Shown here piece by piece: positions 53,863 through 60,846 of a DNA stretch of 64,000 bases. The notes below the pieces were generated by a model. That model did no database searches and was not told the origin of the DNA. It saw only the letters and a program-made list of their open reading frames with translations. Within the stretch, counting starts at the first letter, position 1. Every line of letters starts with the position of its first letter. Position numbers and translations under genes: made by a program. Source of the DNA: JBBRVP01 sp038246785 (lineage in GTDB: Bacteria > Actinomycetota > Actinomycetes > Jiangellales > Jiangellaceae); NCBI GenBank assembly GCA_038246785.1, contig JBBRVP010000011.1, forward strand, positions 19,620 through 83,619, in the 5' to 3' direction.

Positions 53863-54864
53863 GTGCGCGCCTGGCGCGTCGGCGCGCCCGGCCGGCTGGA
53901 GACTGCCGAGGTTTCCGGGCCGGAGCCCGGCCCCGGGGAGGCGCTGCTCCACGTCGAGGCGTGCGGGGTCTGCCGTACCGACCTGCACGTCCTCGACCGG
54001 GAACTCCCACCGCACCGGCCGCGCGTCGTGCCCGGCCACGAGGTCGTCGGACGGGTCCTGCGCTCGGGTCCGGCGGTTCGGGGGGTGGGCCCCGTCGCGG
54101 ACGGCGCGCGGCTGGGGGTCCCGTGGCTGAGGTCCACGTGCGGGGTGTGTCGCTGGTGCCGGCGCGGGCAGGAGAACCTTTGCCCGGCCAGCCGCTACAC
54201 GGGCTGGGACGAGGACGGCGGGTACGCCGAGCAGGTCGTGGCGCCGCTGGCGTACTGCTACCCGCTCCCCGACGACCGGCCGGCGGCCGAACTCGCCCCG
54301 CTGCTGTGTGCCGGCATCATCGGCTACCGCGCCCTGCAGCGCTCGAGGCTCCCCGACGGCGGGCGGCTCGGCATCTACGGCTTCGGCGCCTCGGCCCACA
54401 TCACCGCCCAGGTGGCGATGGCCTGCGGAGCCACCGTGCACGTCATGACCCGGGCCCGGGCGGCCCGCGAGCTCGCGCTCGAGCTCGGCTGCGCATCGGC
54501 GCAGGGAGCCGCCGACCCGCCGCCGGAGCCACTGGACGCCGCAGTGCTCTTCGCTCCGGTCGGCGACCTCGTGCTGCCGGCGCTGGAGGCGCTCGACGCC
54601 GGCGCCCTGCTCTCCGTCGCCGGCATCCACCTCAGCGACCTCCCGTCGCTGTCCTACGAGCGGCACCTGTTCCGGGAGCGCGGGATCGTGAGCACGACGG
54701 CCAACACCCGCGAGGACGGCCGGGCGCTGCTCGCGCTCGCCGCCGAGCACCGCTTCGACCTGCGCGTGCAGCCCTATCCGCTGGCACGGGCCGACGAGGC
54801 CCTCGCCGACCTGCGCGCCGACCGGGTCACCGGCGCGGCTGTCCTGGTCGGCGACCGGTTCTGA
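53863..54864 (+). CDS. Zinc-dependent alcohol dehydrogenase (MDR family)
   Basis: A 333-residue medium-chain dehydrogenase. The catalytic zinc Cys is in ACGVCRTDLH, VPGHEVVGRV holds the His-Glu pair, and the structural zinc site is CGVCRWCRRGQENLC. The Rossmann region reads YGFGASAHITAQVA. The GTG start lies one base after the universal stress protein stop, so both share a message. Substrate is unknown. In mycobacteria AdhA-type paralogues resemble it. Confidence 0.9.
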   Translation: MRAWRVGAPGRLETAEVSGPEPGPGEALLHVEACGVCRTDLHVLDRELPPHRPRVVPGHEVVGRVLRSGPAVRGVGPVADGARLGVPWLRSTCGVCRWCRRGQENLCPASRYTGWDEDGGYAEQVVAPLAYCYPLPDDRPAAELAPLLCAGIIGYRALQRSRLPDGGRLGIYGFGASAHITAQVAMACGATVHVMTRARAARELALELGCASAQGAADPPPEPLDAAVLFAPVGDLVLPALEALDAGALLSVAGIHLSDLPSLSYERHLFRERGIVSTTANTREDGRALLALAAEHRFDLRVQPYPLARADEALADLRADRVTGAAVLVGDRF

Positions 54865-54908
54865 CGTCGTCCGGTCCGAGCGCCGCTGCTAGGCTGCCCC
54901 GGCGTTGC

Positions 54909-54981
<73 letters not shown>

Positions 54982-54997
54982 CCCGTCTTGACCTGAC

Positions 54998-55014
54998 GGC
55001 GATGTTTCATCGCC
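54998..55014 (+). terminator. Short hairpin after tRNA-Lys
   Basis: GGCGATG (54998-55004) pairs perfectly with CATCGCC (55008-55014) around a TTT loop, 17 bases after tRNA-Lys; CTCTCCTTTCC follows. It is a plausible terminator or processing hairpin. From here to 55295 I see no gene. Confidence 0.5.
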
Positions 55015-55295
55015 TCTCCTTTCCAGGCCCTCGTGGGGATCCCCTCGCTCGCACGGCGCTAACAACTGCTCCGCGACTGTTTCGCCGGCCACTGCGGGCG
55101 ACCATTTGGCGGCCGGCGTCTTCAGCCGCGCGAGCCCGCACACGGCTGCCGCGCAGCTTCGTCACCGCGGCCGACATGCCCGGGCCGGCTTCGACCGCCA
55201 CGCCGTCCACAGCGTCGCCGCCTACCTCACCGGCATGGCCATCGGCTGACCAGGACCGGTCGCCGGACCGTGCGGCCGCTATCGGTTGCCGGGCA

Positions 55296-55657
55296 TTACT
55301 CGGTGCGTCTGACGTGTTCTTGAAGGTGGGTCTGACGTGTTCTTGAAGGTGGGTGACCGCCTCATCGAGCGCCGTGAGGTCGTGCCACACGGTGCTGGCG
55401 ACCAAGCTGTGCTCGGTGTCGAAGTACCGATGGGCCAGCCGGTCGGGCATGCCGGGGATGTCGGTCCAAGGGGTGCCGGGCGCGGTGTCGGGGAGCTCGG
55501 CGGGGAGGGCCTTGATGGCCTCGCCGATCTCGATGAGGCGGACGCGGACGGCGTCGAAGATGAGTCCGTGGGACAGGTCGCCGCGCGCGACGTGGCTGCG
55601 GATGGCGGCGACAGCCTCATGGATGTCGGCGAGGCGTTCGAGGTCCCGTCGGCTCAG
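55296..55657 (-). pseudogene. Decayed HEPN (DUF86/HepT-type) toxin
   Basis: Reading leftward from 55657, the translation LSRRDLERLADIHEAVAAIR and later RLIEIGEAIKALPAEL and RLAHRYF match the DUF86 HEPN RNase fold. Three defects are visible. The place of the start codon is CTG (55657-55655), overlapping the antitoxin stop. The catalytic motif R-x4-H-x-Y reads P-D-R-L-A-H-R-Y, with Pro for the Arg. A 23-bp tandem duplication (55308-55353) shifts the frame; removing one copy gives a natural end at TAA 55298-55296. As it stands the frame runs on to 55007. Probably inactive. Confidence 0.7.
55308..55353. repeat. 23-bp perfect tandem duplication
   Basis: TCTGACGTGTTCTTGAAGGT plus GGG occurs twice head to tail (55308-55330 and 55331-55353). 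Its length is not a multiple of three, so it breaks the frame of the HEPN toxin relic near its C-terminus. Confidence 0.95.
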
Positions 55658-55900
55658 AGGGGGATCGCGTCCCCTTCGGCCGCTGCGCGGACACGAGCTT
55701 TGAGACTGCTGGCTGGGGCCAGATCGACGTCACTCTTGAGGATTCGACGTAACTCACCTTCGAGCGCTTGCAGGGCGAACAAGCCCGTGCCTTCGGGAAG
55801 GTCGATCAACAGGTCGACGTCGCTGTCGGGGCGTCCTCACCACGGGCCACGCTGCCAAACACCTGCAGGTTGCTACGCCTGGATCGCTGCGCTCCTCCCG
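55654..55900 (-). pseudogene. Frameshifted MNT-type nucleotidyltransferase antitoxin
   Basis: The reverse strand reads NLQVFGSVARGED in one frame (about 55875-55835) and then PDSDVDLLIDLPEGTGLFAL and ASSLKARVRAAAEGDAIPL to the stop at 55656-55654 in another. These are the two halves of an MNT/MntA minimal nucleotidyltransferase with the GSxARG...SDxDL motif. A single missing base near 55831 separates them, exactly inside the active-site motif. The N-terminal helix region also looks eroded, with no start in frame. Its stop overlaps the HEPN relic, the usual MNT-HEPN order. Confidence 0.7.
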
Positions 55901-55916
55901 GCTGACCCGGCTCCCC

Positions 55917-57449
55917 TCATCTCCCCCAGACCCGGGTGGCCTCGCGGTAGCGCAGCCACACCCAGCCCAGGAGGCCCACGCCGACCACCGGCGCGATGCC
56001 GGCCCGGGCGACGGTGGACAGGTCATGCAGCAACGGCGGGAGCTCGATGGGCCGCCCTGGTTGGTAGACCGCAAGCAGCACGGTCGTGCGGACGATCATG
56101 AGCTGGTCGAGCCGACATGTCCCGAGCGCGGCCAGGGGCGCCCAGACGAGCATGTCGTACCACGCGAGTGTGTACGGCGCGGTGAGCAGCCAGGCCGCGG
56201 ACACTAGGGCGGCGGCGCGCACCACGTCCCGGGACACCACGCCGTCGACGAACTCGTCGGCCGGCAGCATGGCCGGAAGCCACCGCAGCACGACGAGCAT
56301 GAGCACCCACGCGAGCAGCGGGACGAGGGTGCGGGCCGGCGACGTGCCGCCGAGCGTCCATTCCAGCAAGCTGCGCACGGGGCGCCACGGGCTCGCCGAT
56401 CCGACGAAGTGCGACGCCGCGGCCACTTGGTCGAGGCTGTGCCGACCGGCGATCAGGTAGCCCGGGATCATGACGCCGGCAGCACCGAACGCCAGCGCCC
56501 ACACCTGCTTGCGTGACGAGCGCACCGCCCATACCGCCGCCGCTCCCCACAATCCCAGCGACAGCTTCGCCAGCCCGGCCAGGCCGAGCAGGGCGCCCGC
56601 GCCGGCGCGGGAGCGTTTAAGGACCAGCAGCGCGGCGACGCCGAGCAGGATCGGGACGGTGTCGTTGTGGGCGCCGCCGACCACGGCGTAGAGCAGGATC
56701 GGGTTGGCTGACCACATCACCGCCACCCTGGCTCGCCGCGCCGGCTCCTGCCCGACCAGCCGAAGCAGCAGCAGTCCCGTCGCGACGTAGGCCAGCGCGC
56801 TCGTGACGGCGAGGGCGAGCACCGTGATGTGGATCGACGAGCCCCCGAGGTGGCTCGCGACGGACTGCCGGAAGACCTCCAGCGGACCGTAGACGCTCGG
56901 CGTGTCCAACCAGGGACCTTCAGCCGCCGCGCCGATCGGATCCCCCGTTGCGGCCAGTTGCGTGGCGGTGCCGGTGTACGGGTCGCCGCCGAGGGCTGCG
57001 ATCCGTCCGTACACGGCATAGAGCAGGACGTCGTCGCTGCCCATGGGCGACACAAGGCAGTACGCCCCAGCCGTCGCGGCTCCAGCCGCCACGAGTCGCC
57101 TCGGCGATGGGAGCCAGCCGGCGGAGACGGCAGCGAGGGTGCGCCACAGCCCCCAGGCAGCCAGTCCCAGACCGACCAGGGTGGCGACCGTCGCCCCCCA
57201 CGGTCCGAGCTGCCACGGGCCGGCGTACGGCGGCAGCCATCCACCGGCCTGGACGTCGAGCGCGACAGCGTTCGGACCGAACAAGCCGACGGCCACCAGC
57301 ATCGCCGACCCGACCGCAGACACCGCCAGGGCCCGCGGACCACGGTCGAGGTCGACGATCGACCTCGACAGCGCTACCCGCTCGCTCACGGACCCCCTAT
57401 CCATCGACCTGGCCAAGCCCGTCACGACGCTGTGGTACGTCCCCGGCAT
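55917..57449 (-). CDS. Polyprenol-phosphomannose-dependent mannosyltransferase (MptA/MptB-like)
   Basis: A 510-residue GT-C membrane glycosyltransferase with about 12 hydrophobic segments. The catalytic region after the first helices is SPMGSDDVLLYAVYGRIAAL followed by GGDPYTGT, as in the mycobacterial alpha-1,6-mannosyltransferases that extend lipomannan using polyprenol-phosphomannose. Other segments are SANPILLYAVVGGAHNDTVP and the helix-rich C-terminus. Exact start is uncertain: ATG 57449, ATG 57404 or a GTG just after are all in frame; the 57404 start drops 15 residues of no homology. Confidence 0.82.
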   Translation of the reverse strand: MPGTYHSVVTGLARSMDRGSVSERVALSRSIVDLDRGPRALAVSAVGSAMLVAVGLFGPNAVALDVQAGGWLPPYAGPWQLGPWGATVATLVGLGLAAWGLWRTLAAVSAGWLPSPRRLVAAGAATAGAYCLVSPMGSDDVLLYAVYGRIAALGGDPYTGTATQLAATGDPIGAAAEGPWLDTPSVYGPLEVFRQSVASHLGGSSIHITVLALAVTSALAYVATGLLLLRLVGQEPARRARVAVMWSANPILLYAVVGGAHNDTVPILLGVAALLVLKRSRAGAGALLGLAGLAKLSLGLWGAAAVWAVRSSRKQVWALAFGAAGVMIPGYLIAGRHSLDQVAAASHFVGSASPWRPVRSLLEWTLGGTSPARTLVPLLAWVLMLVVLRWLPAMLPADEFVDGVVSRDVVRAAALVSAAWLLTAPYTLAWYDMLVWAPLAALGTCRLDQLMIVRTTVLLAVYQPGRPIELPPLLHDLSTVARAGIAPVVGVGLLGWVWLRYREATRVWGR

Positions 57450-57583
57450 GATGGTGGACCGCCGAGGGCCAAGCGAGACCGGCCGCGTGAACGGCCGGCC
57501 ACAGCCGGAACGCTACCCGACGATCAGGTTTCGGCGAGCGGGCCGAGGCGTGGCGTGCGGGTGGCCCGCAGGAGACTGACCCG

Positions 57584-58333
57584 GTGAGCCCGGCCGACGC
57601 GATCCGCCTAGGAGCGGCGATCGCGGTCCTCGTCGCTGTCGCACTCGCGGTCGGCGCAGCCGCGCGGGTCGGCCATGGTCGCGATGTCGTCGTCGTCACG
57701 GCGCGAGCACTCGTCCAGCTCGTCCTCGTCGGACTGGTCATCCGCGTCGTGTTCACCACTCCGGAGCTCGCGCCGGTCTACCTCGCCGTGATGCTCGCGG
57801 CGGCGGCGCACACGTCGAGCCGTCGCCTGCGGGGGGTGCCCCGCGCCCTCCCGGCCGCGGCCGCCGCCATCGCTGCGGGTGCGAGCATGGCGGCTCTGGC
57901 GGTCTTCGCGACCGGCGCGCTGCATTGGGGCACCCGCGACGTCGTGCCGTTCACGGCTCAGCTCATCGGGGGCGCGATGACCGCGACGACGCTGGCCGGC
58001 CTGCGGATGCTCGACGACGTCACGGCCGGCTGGGATCTCGTCGAGGGGTGGCTGGCGCTGGGCGCCACGCCGCGGCAGGCGGCGGCTGACTTTGCGCGCG
58101 CGTCCGCTGCCAGAGCGCTCGTGCCGGCGCTGGACCAGACGCGCAACGTCGGCCTCGTGGTGCTGCCCGGTGCATTCGTCGGGCTGCTCCTCGGCGGCGC
58201 CTCGCCGCTGGAGGCCGGACGCGTGCAGCTGCTCGTACTGGTAGGGCTGCTGGCCGCTGAGACAGTCGCGGTCGTCATCGTCACCCGACTGCTGGCCACG
58301 CCGCTGGGCAGTCGACGCCAGACGGGGACGTAG
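57584..58333 (+). CDS. FetB/UPF0014-type ABC transporter permease (orphan)
   Basis: A 249-residue membrane protein with about seven hydrophobic segments. ALVQLVLVGLVIRVVF, the FTAQLIGGAMTATTLAGLRM and ALVPALDQTRNVGLVVLPGA segments are typical of the FetB (YbbM) family, which exports iron or other metals with the ATPase FetA. An AGGAGA ribosome site precedes GTG 57584. No FetA-type ATPase lies next to it in this window, so the partner must be encoded elsewhere or the protein acts alone. Confidence 0.85.
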   Translation: MSPADAIRLGAAIAVLVAVALAVGAAARVGHGRDVVVVTARALVQLVLVGLVIRVVFTTPELAPVYLAVMLAAAAHTSSRRLRGVPRALPAAAAAIAAGASMAALAVFATGALHWGTRDVVPFTAQLIGGAMTATTLAGLRMLDDVTAGWDLVEGWLALGATPRQAAADFARASAARALVPALDQTRNVGLVVLPGAFVGLLLGGASPLEAGRVQLLVLVGLLAAETVAVVIVTRLLATPLGSRRQTGT

Positions 58334-58437
58334 CGGATGCAGTCGCCGTCCAGCCGTGCGGAGGCGCTGCCGTCGGCCGCGGCGCCTGCCGCCGTACGAT
58401 CGGCCCGACGTCGTGGCGACAGCGGAAGGTGAGTCCT

Positions 58438-58878
58438 GTGACGGTGCGCCGGATCGTCCTCGGCTGCGGCATCCTCGGCGCCGCAGCCGCGGGAGCGCTC
58501 CTGATCCTCCGCGGGAGAGGCGACCACGGGCCGCCCGCAGGCGCTGCGGCGACGGCGGAGCAGCTCCTGACGCCGCCGGTCCCCGATCCGGAGACCGCGG
58601 TGGCGGTCGGTGAGAAGCGTCGCCACGACCGGGCACTGCAGCAGGTGGTCGACGGCTTGTTGCGCGACCACGCCCACGAGTCGAGCACGACGCTCGTGCC
58701 GGAGCTGCGGGCGAGGCTGCAGGCCGCCGGACTCGACCTGCCGCCGACGGGGTGGCTGGACGCCGTCGCGAAGGAGGTGGCGAACGGACACGTCTACCTG
58801 GTCAGTGCGGAGTCGCTGAAGGGCGACCCGGCGGAGGCCGTGGCACTGCGGCAGGCGATGCAGCAGGGCGGCAGCTGA
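58438..58878 (+). CDS. Hypothetical protein with N-terminal membrane anchor
   Basis: A 146-residue frame from GTG 58438, chosen because GGAAGG is nine bases upstream (GTG 58429 is an alternative). The first ~25 residues form a hydrophobic anchor or signal (RIVLGCGILGAAAAGALLIL), and the rest is soluble and helical. Cys in LGCG is not followed by a standard lipobox. I do not recognise a family. Confidence 0.6.
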   Translation: MTVRRIVLGCGILGAAAAGALLILRGRGDHGPPAGAAATAEQLLTPPVPDPETAVAVGEKRRHDRALQQVVDGLLRDHAHESSTTLVPELRARLQAAGLDLPPTGWLDAVAKEVANGHVYLVSAESLKGDPAEAVALRQAMQQGGS

Positions 58879-58955
58879 GCCAGGAGCGGGCGACCCGCCG
58901 CCGCACCGCAGCCACCGCTCACCCCGCCCAAGCCGCAGCCCCCAACCCCGGTTTC

Positions 58956-59039
58956 GCGATCTTGAGCCCGTTCCGCCTTCGTGGCAACAGCTCAGCCTCA
59001 TGATCGACGAAGCAGCAGCGATCTTGAGGCCATTCCACG
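58956..59039. repeat. Two imperfect copies of a 22-bp intergenic motif
   Basis: GCGATCTTGAGCCCGTTCCGCC (first 20 bases shown are the core; 58956-58977) and a related copy at 59018-59039 share the exact GCGATCTTGAG and most of the rest. They lie in the 281-base gap between a hypothetical gene and the convergent coxG. No gene is seen in this gap. They may be members of a dispersed intergenic repeat. Confidence 0.5.
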
Positions 59040-59159
59040 CCCATCGGCGCCGAACTGTCGGTAGATCCAACGCTGCGGGCCGCGGCGGACCGAACTTCGC
59101 CACGGCTCGTCGGGCTGCGGCCACGCCCCGTCCGGAGAAGACCTGGGACACCACGGCGG

Positions 59160-59981
59160 TCAGCGCCGCCGGGAGGCCCACCGGGCGACGACGGCGACCA
59201 CGACCGCGGCCACGGCTGCCGAGGCAAGCAGCGGCCCCCACTGCTTGACCCAGGGCGGGACCAGCAGAGCACCCAGGTCGAGCTCGGGAGCTGGCTCGCT
59301 GACCGGTCGCAGCCGTGGGGCGGCGGTACGGTGCGCGGACCCGCCGCTCAGCGACGCGGGCTCCGGAGCGACCCGCGGGGCCTCGTCGGCCTGCTCGACG
59401 AGCGGCGGCACCTCGGCGCCCGCGGGCTCGGGCGGGGGTTCCGGCGCCGGCTCCGGCGCCGGCTCCGCCGGGGCACCGCCCGCCGGCCCCGGCTCGACAG
59501 CCGCCGGCTCCGCCTCGGCGGCCGCCGGCTCACCAGCTCCCTCAAGCCGCGACTCCAGGCAGGCGGCGAACTGGTCGAGGATCCGGCCCCCGACGTCGGA
59601 GATCATGCCGCGGCCGAACTGCGCGGGCCGTCCAGTGATCTTCAGGTCGGTGTCGAGCACGACGCGGGTGTTACCTTCACCGGCCGCCTCCATGTGGGCC
59701 GTGACGGTCGCCGCCGCCGTGCCGTTACCGCGCTTGTCCTTGCCGGCCGCCTCGATGACGGCCGTGCGGGCCTCGTCATCGCGCCTCAGGAAGCGACCGG
59801 TCCCGGCGTACGTCAGCGAGACCGGACCCAGCTTGACCTTCGCCGTCCCGGCGAACTCATCACCCTCCACCGACGTGAGCATCGCCCCCGGGAAGCACGG
59901 CGCGACCTGCTCGACGTCGTTGAACAACGCCCACGCCTGCGGCACCGCGACCGGAACAGTGAAGGAGTGCTGCAGCTCCAT
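59160..59981 (-). CDS. coxG: CoxG-like SRPBCC protein with membrane tail
   Basis: A 273-residue protein. Residues 1 to ~150 are an SRPBCC domain of the CO dehydrogenase subunit G type (FNDVEQVAPCFPGAMLTSVE, GPVSLTYAGTGRFL, ITGRPAQFGRGMISDVGGRI). A ~75-residue Pro/Glu/Ala-rich linker leads to a C-terminal hydrophobic anchor (LASAAVAAVVVAVVARW). CoxG proteins tether or mature the molybdenum hydroxylase at the membrane. ATG 59981 is 4 bases after the coxM stop. Confidence 0.87.
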   Translation of the reverse strand: MELQHSFTVPVAVPQAWALFNDVEQVAPCFPGAMLTSVEGDEFAGTAKVKLGPVSLTYAGTGRFLRRDDEARTAVIEAAGKDKRGNGTAAATVTAHMEAAGEGNTRVVLDTDLKITGRPAQFGRGMISDVGGRILDQFAACLESRLEGAGEPAAAEAEPAAVEPGPAGGAPAEPAPEPAPEPPPEPAGAEVPPLVEQADEAPRVAPEPASLSGGSAHRTAAPRLRPVSEPAPELDLGALLVPPWVKQWGPLLASAAVAAVVVAVVARWASRRR

Positions 59982-59985
59982 CGCT

Positions 59986-60846
59986 TCAGGCCGTGCCGGC
60001 TGCGGCGAGGACTGCTCGCCGGGTGAGCACGCCGGCGAGGTGCCGTCGGTAATCGGCGTCGGCGTTGGCGTCGGTCGGCGGGTCGGTGCCCTCGGCAGCG
60101 CGGGCAGCCGCCGCGCGTACTGCCTCGTCGCTCGCCGGCTGTCCGACGAGCGCCTCCTCGACGGCGCGGGCGCGCACCGGCGTGGCACCCATGTTGGTCA
60201 GCCCGACCTTCGCCTCGACGATCGTGTCGCCCTCGGCCCGCACCGTCGCCGCCACGCCCACGATCGACCAGGCCTGCGCGACACGCTGGAACTTCTCGTA
60301 GTGCGCCCCCCATCCGGTGTGCTTGGGGACGCGCACCTCGACGAGCAGCTCACCGTCGTGCACGGCGCTCTGGAACAGGTCCTCGAAGAAGTCCGCGGCC
60401 TCGACCGTGCGCCGCCCGGCGTGGCCCGCGACGACCATCTGCGCGTCGAGCGCCAGCGCGGCAGCCGGCATGTCGCCGGCCGGGTCGCAGTGGACGAGGT
60501 TGCCGCCGAACGTGCCGCGGTGGCGCACCTGCGGGTCGGCGACCGTGGCGGCCGCCGCAGAGAGCAGCAACGCGTGCTGGCGCACCAGCGGATCGCGGAC
60601 GACCTCATCGTGGGTGGTCATGGCCCCGAGGACGATCGCATCGCCGTCGTCGCGTACGCCACGCAGCTCGGCAACTCGCGACAGGTCGACGAGCAGCTCC
60701 GGCGCGGCCAGCCGCATCCGCAGCACCGGCAGCAGGCTCTGCCCGCCTCCGAGCACCTTGACGTCACGCTCGCCCGCCGCGGCCAGCGAATCCAGCGCCT
60801 CGTCGATCGTCGTCGGCGCGGCGTAGTCGAACGCCACCGGGATCAC
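59986..60846 (-). CDS. coxM: Molybdenum hydroxylase FAD-binding medium subunit (CoxM type)
   Basis: A 286-residue FAD subunit. The FAD motifs KVLGGGQSLLPVLRMRLA and the second TFGGNLVHCDPAGDMPAA are clear. It passes electrons from the 2Fe-2S subunit to the acceptor. GTG 60846 overlaps the coxL stop by four bases (GTGA), so it is translated with the large subunit. Length is normal for the family. Confidence 0.93.
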   Translation of the reverse strand: MIPVAFDYAAPTTIDEALDSLAAAGERDVKVLGGGQSLLPVLRMRLAAPELLVDLSRVAELRGVRDDGDAIVLGAMTTHDEVVRDPLVRQHALLLSAAAATVADPQVRHRGTFGGNLVHCDPAGDMPAAALALDAQMVVAGHAGRRTVEAADFFEDLFQSAVHDGELLVEVRVPKHTGWGAHYEKFQRVAQAWSIVGVAATVRAEGDTIVEAKVGLTNMGATPVRARAVEEALVGQPASDEAVRAAAARAAEGTDPPTDANADADYRRHLAGVLTRRAVLAAAGTA

